From Sagittula salina (GTDB lineage: Bacteria > Pseudomonadota > Alphaproteobacteria > Rhodobacterales > Rhodobacteraceae), in assembly GCF_017813235.1 (NCBI RefSeq), contig NZ_JAGISH010000011.1:1-64000 (forward strand): a DNA stretch of 64,000 bases. The letters are read 5' to 3'. Position 1 is the first letter of the stretch, and every line of letters begins with the position of its first letter. A program made the position numbers and the translations under genes. The notes beneath the pieces were generated by a model. That model was not told where the DNA came from, did no database searches, and saw only the letters and a program-made list of their open reading frames with translations. This document shows positions 26,556 to 35,066 of this stretch, piece by piece.

Positions 26556-27251
26556 CTAGGTCGCGGAGTGGCGGAGCATGTCCTCGGCCAGGCGGATGCC
26601 CTCCGGGTGGCCCACGTCGCACCACGTACCGGGATAGGTGACGCCGCAGAAGCGCCCGGCGGTGAGCGCCTCGTTCCAGAGGCGATGGAGGGAAAAGGCG
26701 TCTTCCTCGACCTGCGCGAGGCGGGCGGTCTTCACGATCTGGGCGCCGGTGTATACGGCATCGCCCTGCCACGCGAGGTGTCCATCCGTAAGGCTGAAAT
26801 CGCCGCCGCCCTTGCGGCCCACGGCGCGGGTCAGCGGCACGCATAGCAGCAGCGCGTCCATCTGATCCGGGCTCCACGCCGCGCGCAGGATATCCAGCGG
26901 ATTCGGCCCGGACCACACGGCGTCGGTGTTCAGGGTAAAGACCGGGCCGGGGCCAAGCAGCGGGAGCGCGCGTTTCAGACCCCCGCCGGTGTCGAGGATC
27001 TCGGGGGCCTCCACGCTGACGTGGACATCGGTCCCGGCGAGGTGCCGGACCACCTGTTCGGCGCGGTAATGCGCGTTGACGACACGCGGCGACAGGCCAT
27101 GGGTCAGGTCGAGCGCGTGGTCCAGCAGCGGACGGCCCGCCACGGGCAGGAGCGGCTTCGGCGTGTCGGCAGTGAGCGCGCCCATCCGCGTGCCGAACCC
27201 GGCGGCAAAAAGCATGACGGCGGCGGGGGTTTGCGGGGCGGTTACGGGCAT
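26556..27251 (-). CDS. murU: Nucleotidyltransferase, MurNAc-1-phosphate uridylyltransferase (MurU)-like
   Basis: 231 residues from ATG 27251. The N-terminal LFAAGFGTRMGALTADTPKP is the sugar-nucleotidyltransferase G-x-G-T-R-x(n)-P-K-P signature; FTLNTDAVW carries the metal-binding Asp, and TWCDVGHPEG lies at the end. It overlaps the stop of the upstream TsaE-kinase gene by 10 bases. A MurU-like enzyme paired with an AmgK-like kinase is the cell-wall recycling route that makes UDP-MurNAc directly, so the neighbour supports this reading. Other sugar-1-phosphate nucleotidyltransferases are possible. Confidence 0.75.
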   Translation of the reverse strand: MPVTAPQTPAAVMLFAAGFGTRMGALTADTPKPLLPVAGRPLLDHALDLTHGLSPRVVNAHYRAEQVVRHLAGTDVHVSVEAPEILDTGGGLKRALPLLGPGPVFTLNTDAVWSGPNPLDILRAAWSPDQMDALLLCVPLTRAVGRKGGGDFSLTDGHLAWQGDAVYTGAQIVKTARLAQVEEDAFSLHRLWNEALTAGRFCGVTYPGTWCDVGHPEGIRLAEDMLRHSAT

Positions 27252-28717
27252 CGGGAGAGAATGCTTTGGATATGGGGGGCGTCGGGCGGCGGCAGTTGGC
27301 TGATGATCGGGCGCAGGGGTTCCAGCGCCGGGTGCATCATCTGTGCCTGAATGTGCGACCATGTGCGTGGGAGGAATTCGAGATAGCGCGTCTTGCCCCG
27401 CGTCACGGCGAGGCGGGAAAAGACGCCAAGAATGCGCAGGTTGCGTTGTACGCCAAGCACGGCATAGGCGGCGCGGAAGGCCTGCGGGTCGGCGCCGGTG
27501 GCGTCGAGGTAGGCCTGGATGCAGGCCGCTTCGGTTTCGGGGCGGACGTCGCGCCGCACGTCGCGGCAGAGCGAAACGAGATCGTAGGCGGTGTTGCCCA
27601 TAAGCGCGTCCTGAAAGTCGAGCAGCCCGGCGCGGGCGGCACCGGTGCGACCTTCGAGCAGGAGCAGGTTTTCGGCGTGGAAATCGCGCAGGACCATGAC
27701 ATCCTCGGGCGGGGCATGTTCCGCCAGCAGGGGGCGGAAGGTGTCCACGGCCTCCGCCAGCAGGGCGGGCATCTGCGCGTAATGGCAAAAGGCGAGGTCG
27801 ATGGCCTGCGCGAGGTGGTCCGGTGTGGCCACAGGCAGAGTGGCCGGGGCGGGCGTCGCGTGCAGTTTCACCAGCGCCTCGACCGCGGTGAGGTAGAGGC
27901 GCTGTTCGATCTCGGGCGTGACGGCGAGGCGGGCAAAGAGCGCGTCGCCGAGGTCTTCGAGCAGCAGCAGGCCGTCCGCCTCGGCCAGGACAAGCGGGGC
28001 GGAGAGGTTGCGCGCGGTCAGGTGACGGGCGATGCGGGCAAAGAGCCCGGTATCACCGGTGGGATCCTGCATGAGGATGGCGCTTTCGCCTCCGGCACGG
28101 AGCAGGCGGCTGTAGGATCGGCCAGAGGCATCCCCGGCGAGCGGTTCGGCCAGGGCACCGTCCCAGCCGACCCGATGCAGGAAGGCGTCGATCGTCGTGG
28201 CGTGGGCCGGGTCCGGCGCGGCGGAAAGCGCCGCGTGCACGCGGCTGTCCCAGTGCGGATCGCTCCAGGACAGGGACAGGTGGCGGGCGGAGTCTTCGGC
28301 GGTGGTGGAAAAGTGCAGTTTCAGGGCGTTCTCCGGGGCGAGGTCGCGCAGCCGGTCGGGCCACTCCACAAGGCAGATCGCGTCGGTGAAGGCGTCGGCG
28401 AGGCCGAGCTCCAGAACTTCGTCCGGGTGGGACAGGCGATATAGGTCGGCGTGCCAGAGGGCGCCGTGCGGCGTGTCGTATTCCTGCACCAGCGTGAAGG
28501 TGGGGGAGGGCACGTCCTCCTCCTCTCCCAGAAGCGAGCGGATCAGGGCGCGGCAGAAGTGTGATTTGCCCGCGCCGATGCCGCCGGACAGCAGCAGCAC
28601 GTCACCCGGTCGCAACTGCGCGCCAAGAGCGCGGGCGAGGTCGGCGGTGGCCTCGGGCGTGGGCAGGGTCAGCGCGGGGCAGCGCGAGAGGGCAGGGCTG
28701 TCGGCGGTGTTGGACAT
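27242..28717 (-). CDS. tsaE: Fusion of TsaE (tRNA t6A ATPase) with an AmgK-like aminoglycoside-phosphotransferase-fold kinase
   Basis: 491 residues from ATG 28717. Residues about 15-150 are TsaE: Walker A GGIGAGKSHF near 45-54, PSPTFTLVQEY, HADLYRL and LVEWPDRL. Residues about 170-491 are an APH-fold kinase: DASGRSYSRLLR, LLLLEDLGDALF, VLRDFHAENLLLLEG (catalytic loop, near 337-351) and LLDFQDALMGN. The second half resembles AmgK, the anomeric MurNAc/GlcNAc kinase, and the next gene resembles MurU. One protein thus links t6A tRNA modification to wall-sugar recycling. The order TsaE then kinase is known to me from other alphaproteobacteria. Confidence 0.82.
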   Translation of the reverse strand: MSNTADSPALSRCPALTLPTPEATADLARALGAQLRPGDVLLLSGGIGAGKSHFCRALIRSLLGEEEDVPSPTFTLVQEYDTPHGALWHADLYRLSHPDEVLELGLADAFTDAICLVEWPDRLRDLAPENALKLHFSTTAEDSARHLSLSWSDPHWDSRVHAALSAAPDPAHATTIDAFLHRVGWDGALAEPLAGDASGRSYSRLLRAGGESAILMQDPTGDTGLFARIARHLTARNLSAPLVLAEADGLLLLEDLGDALFARLAVTPEIEQRLYLTAVEALVKLHATPAPATLPVATPDHLAQAIDLAFCHYAQMPALLAEAVDTFRPLLAEHAPPEDVMVLRDFHAENLLLLEGRTGAARAGLLDFQDALMGNTAYDLVSLCRDVRRDVRPETEAACIQAYLDATGADPQAFRAAYAVLGVQRNLRILGVFSRLAVTRGKTRYLEFLPRTWSHIQAQMMHPALEPLRPIISQLPPPDAPHIQSILSRCP

Positions 28718-28784
28718 GGCCCGGAAGATGGGCGATTTCCGCCGCCGCGAAAAGCGCAAAAGATCCCCGGTGCCGCCGGGTCCG

Positions 28785-30374
28785 TCAGGTGTCCACGGTG
28801 TCCTGAGCGCTGGACGGGGCGCTGGTCGGGGCGTTGGACGGGGCGTTGGTCCCGGTGACGGTATTGTCGTTTGTTTCGGTTCGCTGCTGTCGTTGGGGGG
28901 CGGGCCGGGGGCGGGTAAAGCGCACCATGGTGGCCCCGGCGGCGACCGGCTCCACGATGCAGAGCAGGTCCTCGCCCTGAAGGGTTCGGAGCGGCGCCTC
29001 CCAGCTGGCGCGTTCGCGCAGGGTCAGGACGAATTCGCGCATTTCGGTCCAGATCGACGAGAGTTCGCAGGCGTCGCGCCAGTCGCGGGTGGCGTCCACG
29101 ATGGTGACCTCGGCAAAGGCGCTGTCGGGGTCGGATTTCCAGCGTTCGCGATAGGCGGCGTTGGAGAAGATCAGCACGCCCAACCGCGAGAAGACCGCCA
29201 CCGAATCGTCGAGACAGTCGAGCACCGACTGCGTCAGCTCAAGCTCCGAGCGGAAACGCCGGGTCAGGCTGATTTCCGCGCTGATGTCCTCCATCAGGAA
29301 GGCCACGGCGCCGTCGGGATGCGGGCGGCCGGTGATCTTGTAGGTCAGGCCGGAGGGCAGGTTCCAGGTTTCGGCGTAGCGGTCTTCGCGCGCGGCGGTG
29401 ATCACCTGATACAGCTGGTCGCGCCAATTGGTATAATTCTTCGGCTCGGGCATCATGCGGTTCTCGCGCATGGTGTCGAAGAACGACAGCAGGTTCGGGC
29501 GCGCGGCGAGGAAATCCACCCGCAGGTGCGTCAGGTCAACCAGCGCCGGGTTGAACAGCACAAGCTGGCGGTTCTTGTCAAAGACCGCGAGGCCGATGGG
29601 CAGGTGGGCGAAGGTTTTCGTCAGGGTCTGGACGAAATGGCGCTGGGCCATCTCGGCGTGCACGAGGCTGTCGATGGGGCTGGCGAAATGTACCCAGCCA
29701 TCGCCCACCGGGGAGGAGGTCAGTTCGAACCAGCTGCTCTCTCCTTCCGGGGAAGGGAGGCTGACACGGGTGCCATGGCTTTGCCGCGAGAGCGGCACCG
29801 GCATGTCGAAGGGATTCACCCGGCAATTGTCGTGCCCGTGCTCCTCGCAAAGGGCGGCAAAGGCGTGGTTGTGCCAGGTCACCCGGCCCTCGCCGTCGGT
29901 CTGGAAGACGGGGGCGGGCGTTGCCTGGCAGATACCTTCGAGACGGCGGAATTCATCCCTCTCCCTGGCGGCGCGGAAGAGTATAGCGGGTTCGCCCCGC
30001 GCGACCGTCAACGACAGTCGCAGGCTGCGCCCGGCGGGCATGGCGGTCAGCTGGGCATCCGGCAGGATGGTGCAGACCCATGCGGCGGGCGCGGTCGGCG
30101 GGACCTTCGGCAGGTCCGGGAAACCGGGCAGCAGCGCGGCGCGCAGTTCGGACCACGACGTGCCACGCAATTCCGGCCGGTCGAGCAGGGCACCCGCGCT
30201 GGCGGTATAGTCGATCACCGTGCCATCCTGGAAAAGCAGGACCGTCGTTGTCGGGGACGCGTCGCCCATGGACGGCCCTTTTGCCTGCCGCATCATGGCC
30301 AGACCCAGCAGCGCGGCGACGAGAATGGCGAGGCCTATGCCTGCGCTGATCGCAATGACATCGAGTTGGTCCAC
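28785..30374 (-). CDS. Membrane-anchored PAS-domain protein without recognisable output domain
   Basis: 529 residues from GTG 30374. A hydrophobic segment at residues 8-28 anchors it. Three or so PAS-like regions follow: around 40-120, around 150-260 (ATPAPVFQTDGEGRVTWHNH, a typical PAS strand pattern), and around 270-440 (LPIGLAVFDKNRQLVLFNPA and LDDSVAVFSRLGVLIFSNAA). The last 45 residues are low complexity (Asn, Thr, Ala, Ser, Pro). No histidine kinase, GGDEF or EAL motifs are visible. It lies between regB and the tsaE fusion, all on the minus strand, so a role in redox or energy sensing is plausible but inferred from position only. Confidence 0.75.
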   Translation of the reverse strand: MDQLDVIAISAGIGLAILVAALLGLAMMRQAKGPSMGDASPTTTVLLFQDGTVIDYTASAGALLDRPELRGTSWSELRAALLPGFPDLPKVPPTAPAAWVCTILPDAQLTAMPAGRSLRLSLTVARGEPAILFRAARERDEFRRLEGICQATPAPVFQTDGEGRVTWHNHAFAALCEEHGHDNCRVNPFDMPVPLSRQSHGTRVSLPSPEGESSWFELTSSPVGDGWVHFASPIDSLVHAEMAQRHFVQTLTKTFAHLPIGLAVFDKNRQLVLFNPALVDLTHLRVDFLAARPNLLSFFDTMRENRMMPEPKNYTNWRDQLYQVITAAREDRYAETWNLPSGLTYKITGRPHPDGAVAFLMEDISAEISLTRRFRSELELTQSVLDCLDDSVAVFSRLGVLIFSNAAYRERWKSDPDSAFAEVTIVDATRDWRDACELSSIWTEMREFVLTLRERASWEAPLRTLQGEDLLCIVEPVAAGATMVRFTRPRPAPQRQQRTETNDNTVTGTNAPSNAPTSAPSSAQDTVDT

Positions 30375-30527
30375 TCCGTCCCCCGTTGCACCTGTCGCCG
30401 TCGGGACACTGTAGCACCCACGCTCGTCAACCTGAGGGCGAATTTCACCCCTGGCACAGAATAATTCACTTTGGTTAATGTGGCGTAAACGTCACAGAAT
30501 ACGCCGTGAGTGGGCAGATGGCGCGGG

Positions 30528-31922
30528 TCAGGCCTCGAAACGCTGGTTTTCACCAAGTCTGGTGCCGGGGCCGCTGGGCGCGACGATCTGCGCGCGGGGC
30601 CAGACGACTTCCACGATGGCGCCGCAGGGTGTGCCGGGCGTCGGGTGCGGCGCGTAGGGGTCGGAACCATTGGCAAAGCTCAGCTCTGCCCCGGACCGTT
30701 CCAGCAGCGTCTTGGCGATGAAGAGGCCCAGCCCCATGCCTTCATATTCGGGGCGTGCCCTGCGGTCCGCGTCGGAGCGGCGGCGGCGCATGAACGGATC
30801 GCCAAGTCGTCCGATCAGATGCGGCGGGTAGCCACGGCCATCGTCGAGAATGCGGATGGAGATGATGTCGTCCGTCCACATCGCCTCGATCCAGACGGTG
30901 GAGCGGGCAAAATCGACTGCGTTCTGCACGAGGTTGCGCAGCCCGTGAATGACTTCGGGGCGGCGGTAGACCTCGGGCGCCAGGTATTCGCCGCCCGGAC
31001 CGGGGCCGTCCTCGATCAGGATGTCCTTGCCGCGGTCCTGGTGCGGTTCGGCGGCCTCGCGGATGACCTCCAGCAGGGGGGCCTGCCGCATGTGCAGGTC
31101 GTCCTTCCCGGCGCGCCCCATGGAACGCAGGATATCGCGGCAGCGGTCCGCCTGGGAACGGATCAGCAGGGCGTCCTCCTTCAGGTCGGGGTGGTCGTCG
31201 AGTTCCTCCGCCAGTTCCGATGAGGTGAGCTTGATCGTCGCGAGCGGCGTGCCGAGTTCATGCGCGGCGGCGGCCACAACCCCGCCGAGGTCGTTCAGCT
31301 TCTGCGCCCGCGCCAGCGCCATCTGGGTGGCGGCGAGCGCATCCGACATCGAGGTCATTTCGCGTGCGATGCGGCGGTTGTAGACCGACAGGAAGGCCAG
31401 CGCGATCACCAGCGCGACCCATTGCCCGTAGATGAAGATGTCGGGGATGCGGAGGACAAAGCCTTCGTCGGTGCGGAGCGGCAGATGGTGGGTGATCATC
31501 ACCGTGACCAGCACCATGGCGGTGGCGCCAAGGATCACGGTGGAGCGCAGCGACAGCACCGAGGCGGAGATCGTCACCGGCCCGATGATGAGCAGGGAAA
31601 AGGGGTTGTTCAGACCACCCGTCAGGAACAGCAGGAAGCTGAGCTGCAGGAGGTCGAAGAGCACCATGAGAAAATTCTCCATCTCCGAAAGGCGCTTGCT
31701 TTCGGGGAAGACGAACATGGCGACGAGGTTGCCGACGATGGAGACACCCACGGCAAGATAGCACAGCCCCAGTTCAAGCTGGAGGTTGTAAAGCCGCTGT
31801 GCGATGACGATGGCCGCGAGCTGGCCGCAGATCGCGACCCAGCGCAGGAGGATCATCGTCCGCAGACGGATCCAGTTGCTGCGGCTCGCTTCGCCGAGGA
31901 GGCCGAAATCGGTTGTGCTCAT
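30528..31922 (-). CDS. regB: Redox-responsive sensor histidine kinase RegB (PrrB)
   Basis: 464 residues from ATG 31922; an upstream extension of the frame overlaps senC and is not used. About six membrane helices occupy residues 25-185. The quinone-site heptapeptide GGLNNPF is at 102-108, the H-box AAAHELGTPLATIKL has His221, and the redox-active cysteine lies in DRCRDILRSMGRAGKDD (Cys261). These match His225 and Cys265 of R. capsulatus RegB with a constant offset. The ATPase has NLVQNAVDFA, DDGRGYP and GMGLGLFIAKTLL. It senses the quinone pool and phosphorylates RegA to control photosynthesis, respiration and carbon/nitrogen fixation genes. Confidence 0.96.
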   Translation of the reverse strand: MSTTDFGLLGEASRSNWIRLRTMILLRWVAICGQLAAIVIAQRLYNLQLELGLCYLAVGVSIVGNLVAMFVFPESKRLSEMENFLMVLFDLLQLSFLLFLTGGLNNPFSLLIIGPVTISASVLSLRSTVILGATAMVLVTVMITHHLPLRTDEGFVLRIPDIFIYGQWVALVIALAFLSVYNRRIAREMTSMSDALAATQMALARAQKLNDLGGVVAAAAHELGTPLATIKLTSSELAEELDDHPDLKEDALLIRSQADRCRDILRSMGRAGKDDLHMRQAPLLEVIREAAEPHQDRGKDILIEDGPGPGGEYLAPEVYRRPEVIHGLRNLVQNAVDFARSTVWIEAMWTDDIISIRILDDGRGYPPHLIGRLGDPFMRRRRSDADRRARPEYEGMGLGLFIAKTLLERSGAELSFANGSDPYAPHPTPGTPCGAIVEVVWPRAQIVAPSGPGTRLGENQRFEA

Positions 31923-32005
31923 GGGATTTGTTTCGTCTCTTGCGGCCGCGTTGGCAAGCGCCATGGCGCATGCTAGGGGAAACATGCTGATAACCATATG
32001 TGACA

Positions 32006-32022
32006 GTCGGCGAACGTCGGCG
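32006..32022. promoter_or_regulatory. Direct repeat in the divergent regB-senC promoter region, possible RegA site
   Basis: GTCGGCG-AAC-GTCGGCG is a direct repeat 12 bases upstream of the senC ATG and about 85 bases from the regB ATG. It resembles the loose G(C/T)GGC-N-GTCGC type sites reported for RegA, and in Rhodobacter the senC-regA promoter is controlled by RegA. The match is partial. Confidence 0.35.
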
Positions 32023-32033
32023 GAAAGGGAGAC

Positions 32034-32666
32034 ATGACAGCCAGGACCTATGCGATCACCGCCGGGGTGGCGGTCATCCTGTTGCTGGGCGGCACCTTCA
32101 TCGCCTCGCAGGCGGGGCTTTTCGGCCGTGGCGATGACACGTTTGCCGAGTGCCGCCAGGGTGCGGTTGCGGGCGACATCGGCGGGCCTTTCACGCTGGT
32201 CGACAGCCAGGGCAAGACGGTGACCGACAGGGACGTGATCACCGAACCGACGCTGCTGTATTTCGGGTACACCTTCTGCCCCGACGTCTGCCCCTTTGAC
32301 ACGGCGCGCAACGCCGAAGCCGTGGATCTGCTGGCGGAACGCGGAATCAGCGTAACGCCGGTCTTCGTCTCCATCGACCCGGAGCGGGACACCCCGGAGG
32401 TGGTGGGTGACTTCGCCTCGAACCTTCACGAAAAGATGATCGGGCTGACCGGCGCGCCGGAGCAGATCAAGGCGGCGAGCCAAGCCTACCGGACCTATTA
32501 CAAGAAACAGGAGGGCGGCGATCCGGAATACTATCTCGTCGACCATTCGACCTTTACCTACCTCGTGCTGCCGGAGGCGGGTTTCGTCGATTATTTCCGT
32601 CGCGAGGTGACGCCGCAGGAGATGGCGGACCGCGTGTCCTGCTTCACCGAGGCCGCGAAGTCCTGA
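32034..32666 (+). CDS. senC: SCO1/SenC family copper chaperone
   Basis: 210 residues. Residues 8-27 are an uncleaved membrane anchor. The copper site is FCPDVC (Cys82, Cys86) with the distal ligand His171 in YYLVDHSTF. SCO proteins deliver copper to the CuA site of cytochrome c oxidase. The gene is divergent from regB and upstream of regA, the classical regB/senC-regA arrangement. The ribosome site is GAAAGGGAG. Confidence 0.95.
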   Translation: MTARTYAITAGVAVILLLGGTFIASQAGLFGRGDDTFAECRQGAVAGDIGGPFTLVDSQGKTVTDRDVITEPTLLYFGYTFCPDVCPFDTARNAEAVDLLAERGISVTPVFVSIDPERDTPEVVGDFASNLHEKMIGLTGAPEQIKAASQAYRTYYKKQEGGDPEYYLVDHSTFTYLVLPEAGFVDYFRREVTPQEMADRVSCFTEAAKS

Positions 32667-32782
32667 AGCGGGGCCTGAACCGGTTCCCGTCGGGTGCCGC
32701 AGGCTGACCTTGCGGCATTTGACCGCGCACCGGGGCGTGGTTAATAGTTTCCTTCACTGGTTTCGCAACAGGAGGCGGGCAC

Positions 32783-33337
32783 TTGGCCGAAGACCACATG
32801 GACGATCTGGGTGAGGACAAGTCCCTTCTCCTGGTGGACGACGACGAGCCCTTCCTGAAACGTCTGGCCAAGGCCATGGAAAAGCGCGGGTTCGAGGTGG
32901 AAACGGCGGGATCCGTGGCAGCCGGGACGGCGATCGCCACGGCGCGGCCACCGGCCTTCGCGGTGGTGGACCTGCGGCTGGAGGACGGCAACGGGCTCGA
33001 CGTTGTCGAGGTGTTGCGCGCGAAACGCCCCGACTCCCGCATCGTGGTGCTGACCGGCTATGGCGCAATCGCCACCGCCGTCGCCGCAGTGAAGATCGGC
33101 GCGACGGACTACCTGTCGAAACCCGCCGACGCCACCGACATCACCAATGCGCTGCTGTCGAAGACGGACGAACTGCCGCCGCCGCCGGAAAACCCGATGA
33201 GCGCGGACCGTGTGCGCTGGGAGCATATCCAGCGGGTCTATGAACTGTGCGACCGCAACGTGTCGGAAACAGCGCGGCGGCTGAACATGCACCGCCGGAC
33301 GCTGCAACGCATCCTGGCCAAACGCTCGCCCCGCTGA
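32783..33337 (+). CDS. regA: Response regulator RegA (PrrA)
   Basis: 184 residues from TTG 32783, chosen because AGGAGGCGG lies 6-14 bases upstream and because the protein then has the MAED start and the length I recall for R. capsulatus RegA. The phosphoacceptor is Asp63 (FAVVDLRLEDG), with LTGYGAI and LSKPADA as receiver motifs. A proline linker (LPPPPENP) leads to the Fis-type DNA-binding helix-turn-helix (VSETARRLNMHRRTLQRIL). It activates or represses energy-metabolism genes when phosphorylated by RegB. Confidence 0.96.
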   Translation: MAEDHMDDLGEDKSLLLVDDDEPFLKRLAKAMEKRGFEVETAGSVAAGTAIATARPPAFAVVDLRLEDGNGLDVVEVLRAKRPDSRIVVLTGYGAIATAVAAVKIGATDYLSKPADATDITNALLSKTDELPPPPENPMSADRVRWEHIQRVYELCDRNVSETARRLNMHRRTLQRILAKRSPR

Positions 33338-33458
33338 GGGCTGCCCCTACGGAACGCGCCCCAGTCGGGCCAGTCGCGGCGGGCCAGTCGCGGCGGGGGC
33401 GTTTTCCCGGAAAAAACGGGGCGAAAACCTTTCTGGTTTCCGGTGCCCGAGAGACACG

Positions 33459-34172
33459 TCAGAGCAGGGATATGCGGGCGCGGGCGGAGGTCGCCTCGTC
33501 CTCCAGCGTTTCCACTTGCAGAATGTGCCAGTCGAGGCCGGTCTGCCCCTTGGCGCGGGCATCCACAAGCGCTGCATGGGCCATCTGCGCCTGCCGTGCG
33601 GACAGCGTCAGGGCCTCTGCCACCGCGGCGCGGTTTTGGCGGGCCTTGGCAAGGCGGGCTTCGTATTGCTTCGGGGTCAGGTTGCCCTGATCGCGCTGCA
33701 TCGTCAGCACTGCCATTTCGTCGTCTTGGGCTGCCATGAAATCCGCCATGCCATCGTTGAGGTGCGCCATCTGTTTTTGCGCGCCGGAAATCGCCGGGGT
33801 GACGCGGCTGAGGCGCACGATTTCCACCCGCTTTGCGACTTCGGCGCGGCCCATGGCGTTGCCGACGACCGCGCCGACGGCGCCGCCCGCTACCGCCCCG
33901 GCGAGGCATTTCGCCCCCTCGGAGGCCGAGATCACCGCGAGTCCGCAGCCCGCCGCGGCGCCCACGGAGGCGCCCTTGATCGTTGCGCGCCGCATCAGGT
34001 CCCGCGTCATGACATCCAGCGCCTGGGCTTGTGCGACCATGTCGGGGTCGCCCGCCGTGCCGGAGGTGGAAAACGCCATTGCCCCGGCGTTGCGGCTGAC
34101 CACGGATGCACCGCCGCATCCGGCAGTGGCCAGGACGCAGAGAGAGAGAATCATGATCCTTGCACGCGACAC
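33459..34172 (-). CDS. Glycine-zipper lipoprotein of unknown function
   Basis: 237 residues from GTG 34172, supported by AAGGAG upstream and a positively charged signal peptide start. The lipobox is LATAGC (Cys19). Residues about 67-105 are a Gly/Ala-rich zipper (GASVGAAAGCGLAVI and GAVAGGAVGAVVGNAMG), as in OmpA-like 17-kDa surface antigens, and the rest is helical, probably coiled. It is likely an outer-membrane or periplasmic lipoprotein. No function can be assigned. It converges on regA. Confidence 0.75.
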   Translation of the reverse strand: MSRARIMILSLCVLATAGCGGASVVSRNAGAMAFSTSGTAGDPDMVAQAQALDVMTRDLMRRATIKGASVGAAAGCGLAVISASEGAKCLAGAVAGGAVGAVVGNAMGRAEVAKRVEIVRLSRVTPAISGAQKQMAHLNDGMADFMAAQDDEMAVLTMQRDQGNLTPKQYEARLAKARQNRAAVAEALTLSARQAQMAHAALVDARAKGQTGLDWHILQVETLEDEATSARARISLL

Positions 34173-34285
34173 GGGGAAGCTCCTTCGTAAATGACGAATG
34201 GCGGCTAATTCCGCCTTTGTTTCCTTATGGCGTGCGAATCAGGCGATTTTGCGGCGAATTGTTTCAGCTTCCCCGATTTGAGCGT

Positions 34286-34879
34286 TCAGCACTCCGCCAG
34301 AAGCGCCGCGTGCCGGGCGGTGAAGGCGTGACGGCATTCGACTGGCGGGCGCAGTTCGATCGTCAGATCGGCGATCAAGTCGCGGTCGGGCTTGCCAAAG
34401 AAGCGGTCGGCCTCTGCCTCGGTAAAGCCCGCGATCTGCGTCGCCTCCATCCAGGCAGAAATATTGTCTGCCTTCTTGATCTGCCGTTTCAGACGCGCGG
34501 GGGTCAGGGCGGGCAGGCCAAAGCGGATGTGGATGGCAGCCGCCAGGCGTTTGTCCAGATCGCCGTATTCAGGACCGACAGCCGCCTTCACCGGGGAAAT
34601 CATGTCGCCGATGACGTATTCCGGCGCGTCGTGCAGCAGGGCAGTCAGGCACTGGGCAGCGCTCGCCTTCGGGTTCTGGCGGGCAAAGAGCGCTTCTACC
34701 AGCAGGGAATGTTCGGCCACGGAATAGGCGAAATCGCCTTGGGTCTGGCCGTTCCAGCGCGCCACGAAGGCAAGCCCATGGGCGATGTCCTCGATTTCGA
34801 TGTCCACCGGGGTCGGGTCGAGAAGGTCGAGCCTGCGGCCCGAAAGCATGCGCTGCCATGCGCGGGGGGATCTGGCCAT
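34286..34879 (-). CDS. HD-domain phosphohydrolase (YfbR-like)
   Basis: 197 residues. The HD metal motifs are VAEHSLLV (His57), [12 protein letters not shown] (His83, Asp84) and a distal Asp in [12 protein letters not shown]. This matches the YfbR-type 5'-deoxynucleotidase/HD hydrolase group. It is divergent from ahcY, with 187 bases between. Confidence 0.85.
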   Translation of the reverse strand: MARSPRAWQRMLSGRRLDLLDPTPVDIEIEDIAHGLAFVARWNGQTQGDFAYSVAEHSLLVEALFARQNPKASAAQCLTALLHDAPEYVIGDMISPVKAAVGPEYGDLDKRLAAAIHIRFGLPALTPARLKRQIKKADNISAWMEATQIAGFTEAEADRFFGKPDRDLIADLTIELRPPVECRHAFTARHAALLAEC

Positions 34880-35066
34880 CGTCGGTCGCGTCCTGCCTTG
34901 CCCGGCGCCGTTTCCGCCGGTCCTCGTTCGTCCGGAATTGTCTAGTCCGGTGTCGCGCAGAATTCAAAGGGCCGTTGCCGTGCAGTTCCCGGAGCGGTGT
35001 CATTGCCTGTTAATCACCTTGATGGTAACTCCGCGCCAAAGCTCGTTTGCAACGGAGGCACCCCCG

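Noticed and set aside
34880..35066. SAH or SAM/SAH riboswitch in the ahcY leader
   Set aside because: I could not match the conserved core of either riboswitch class; only a plain ribosome site is seen.
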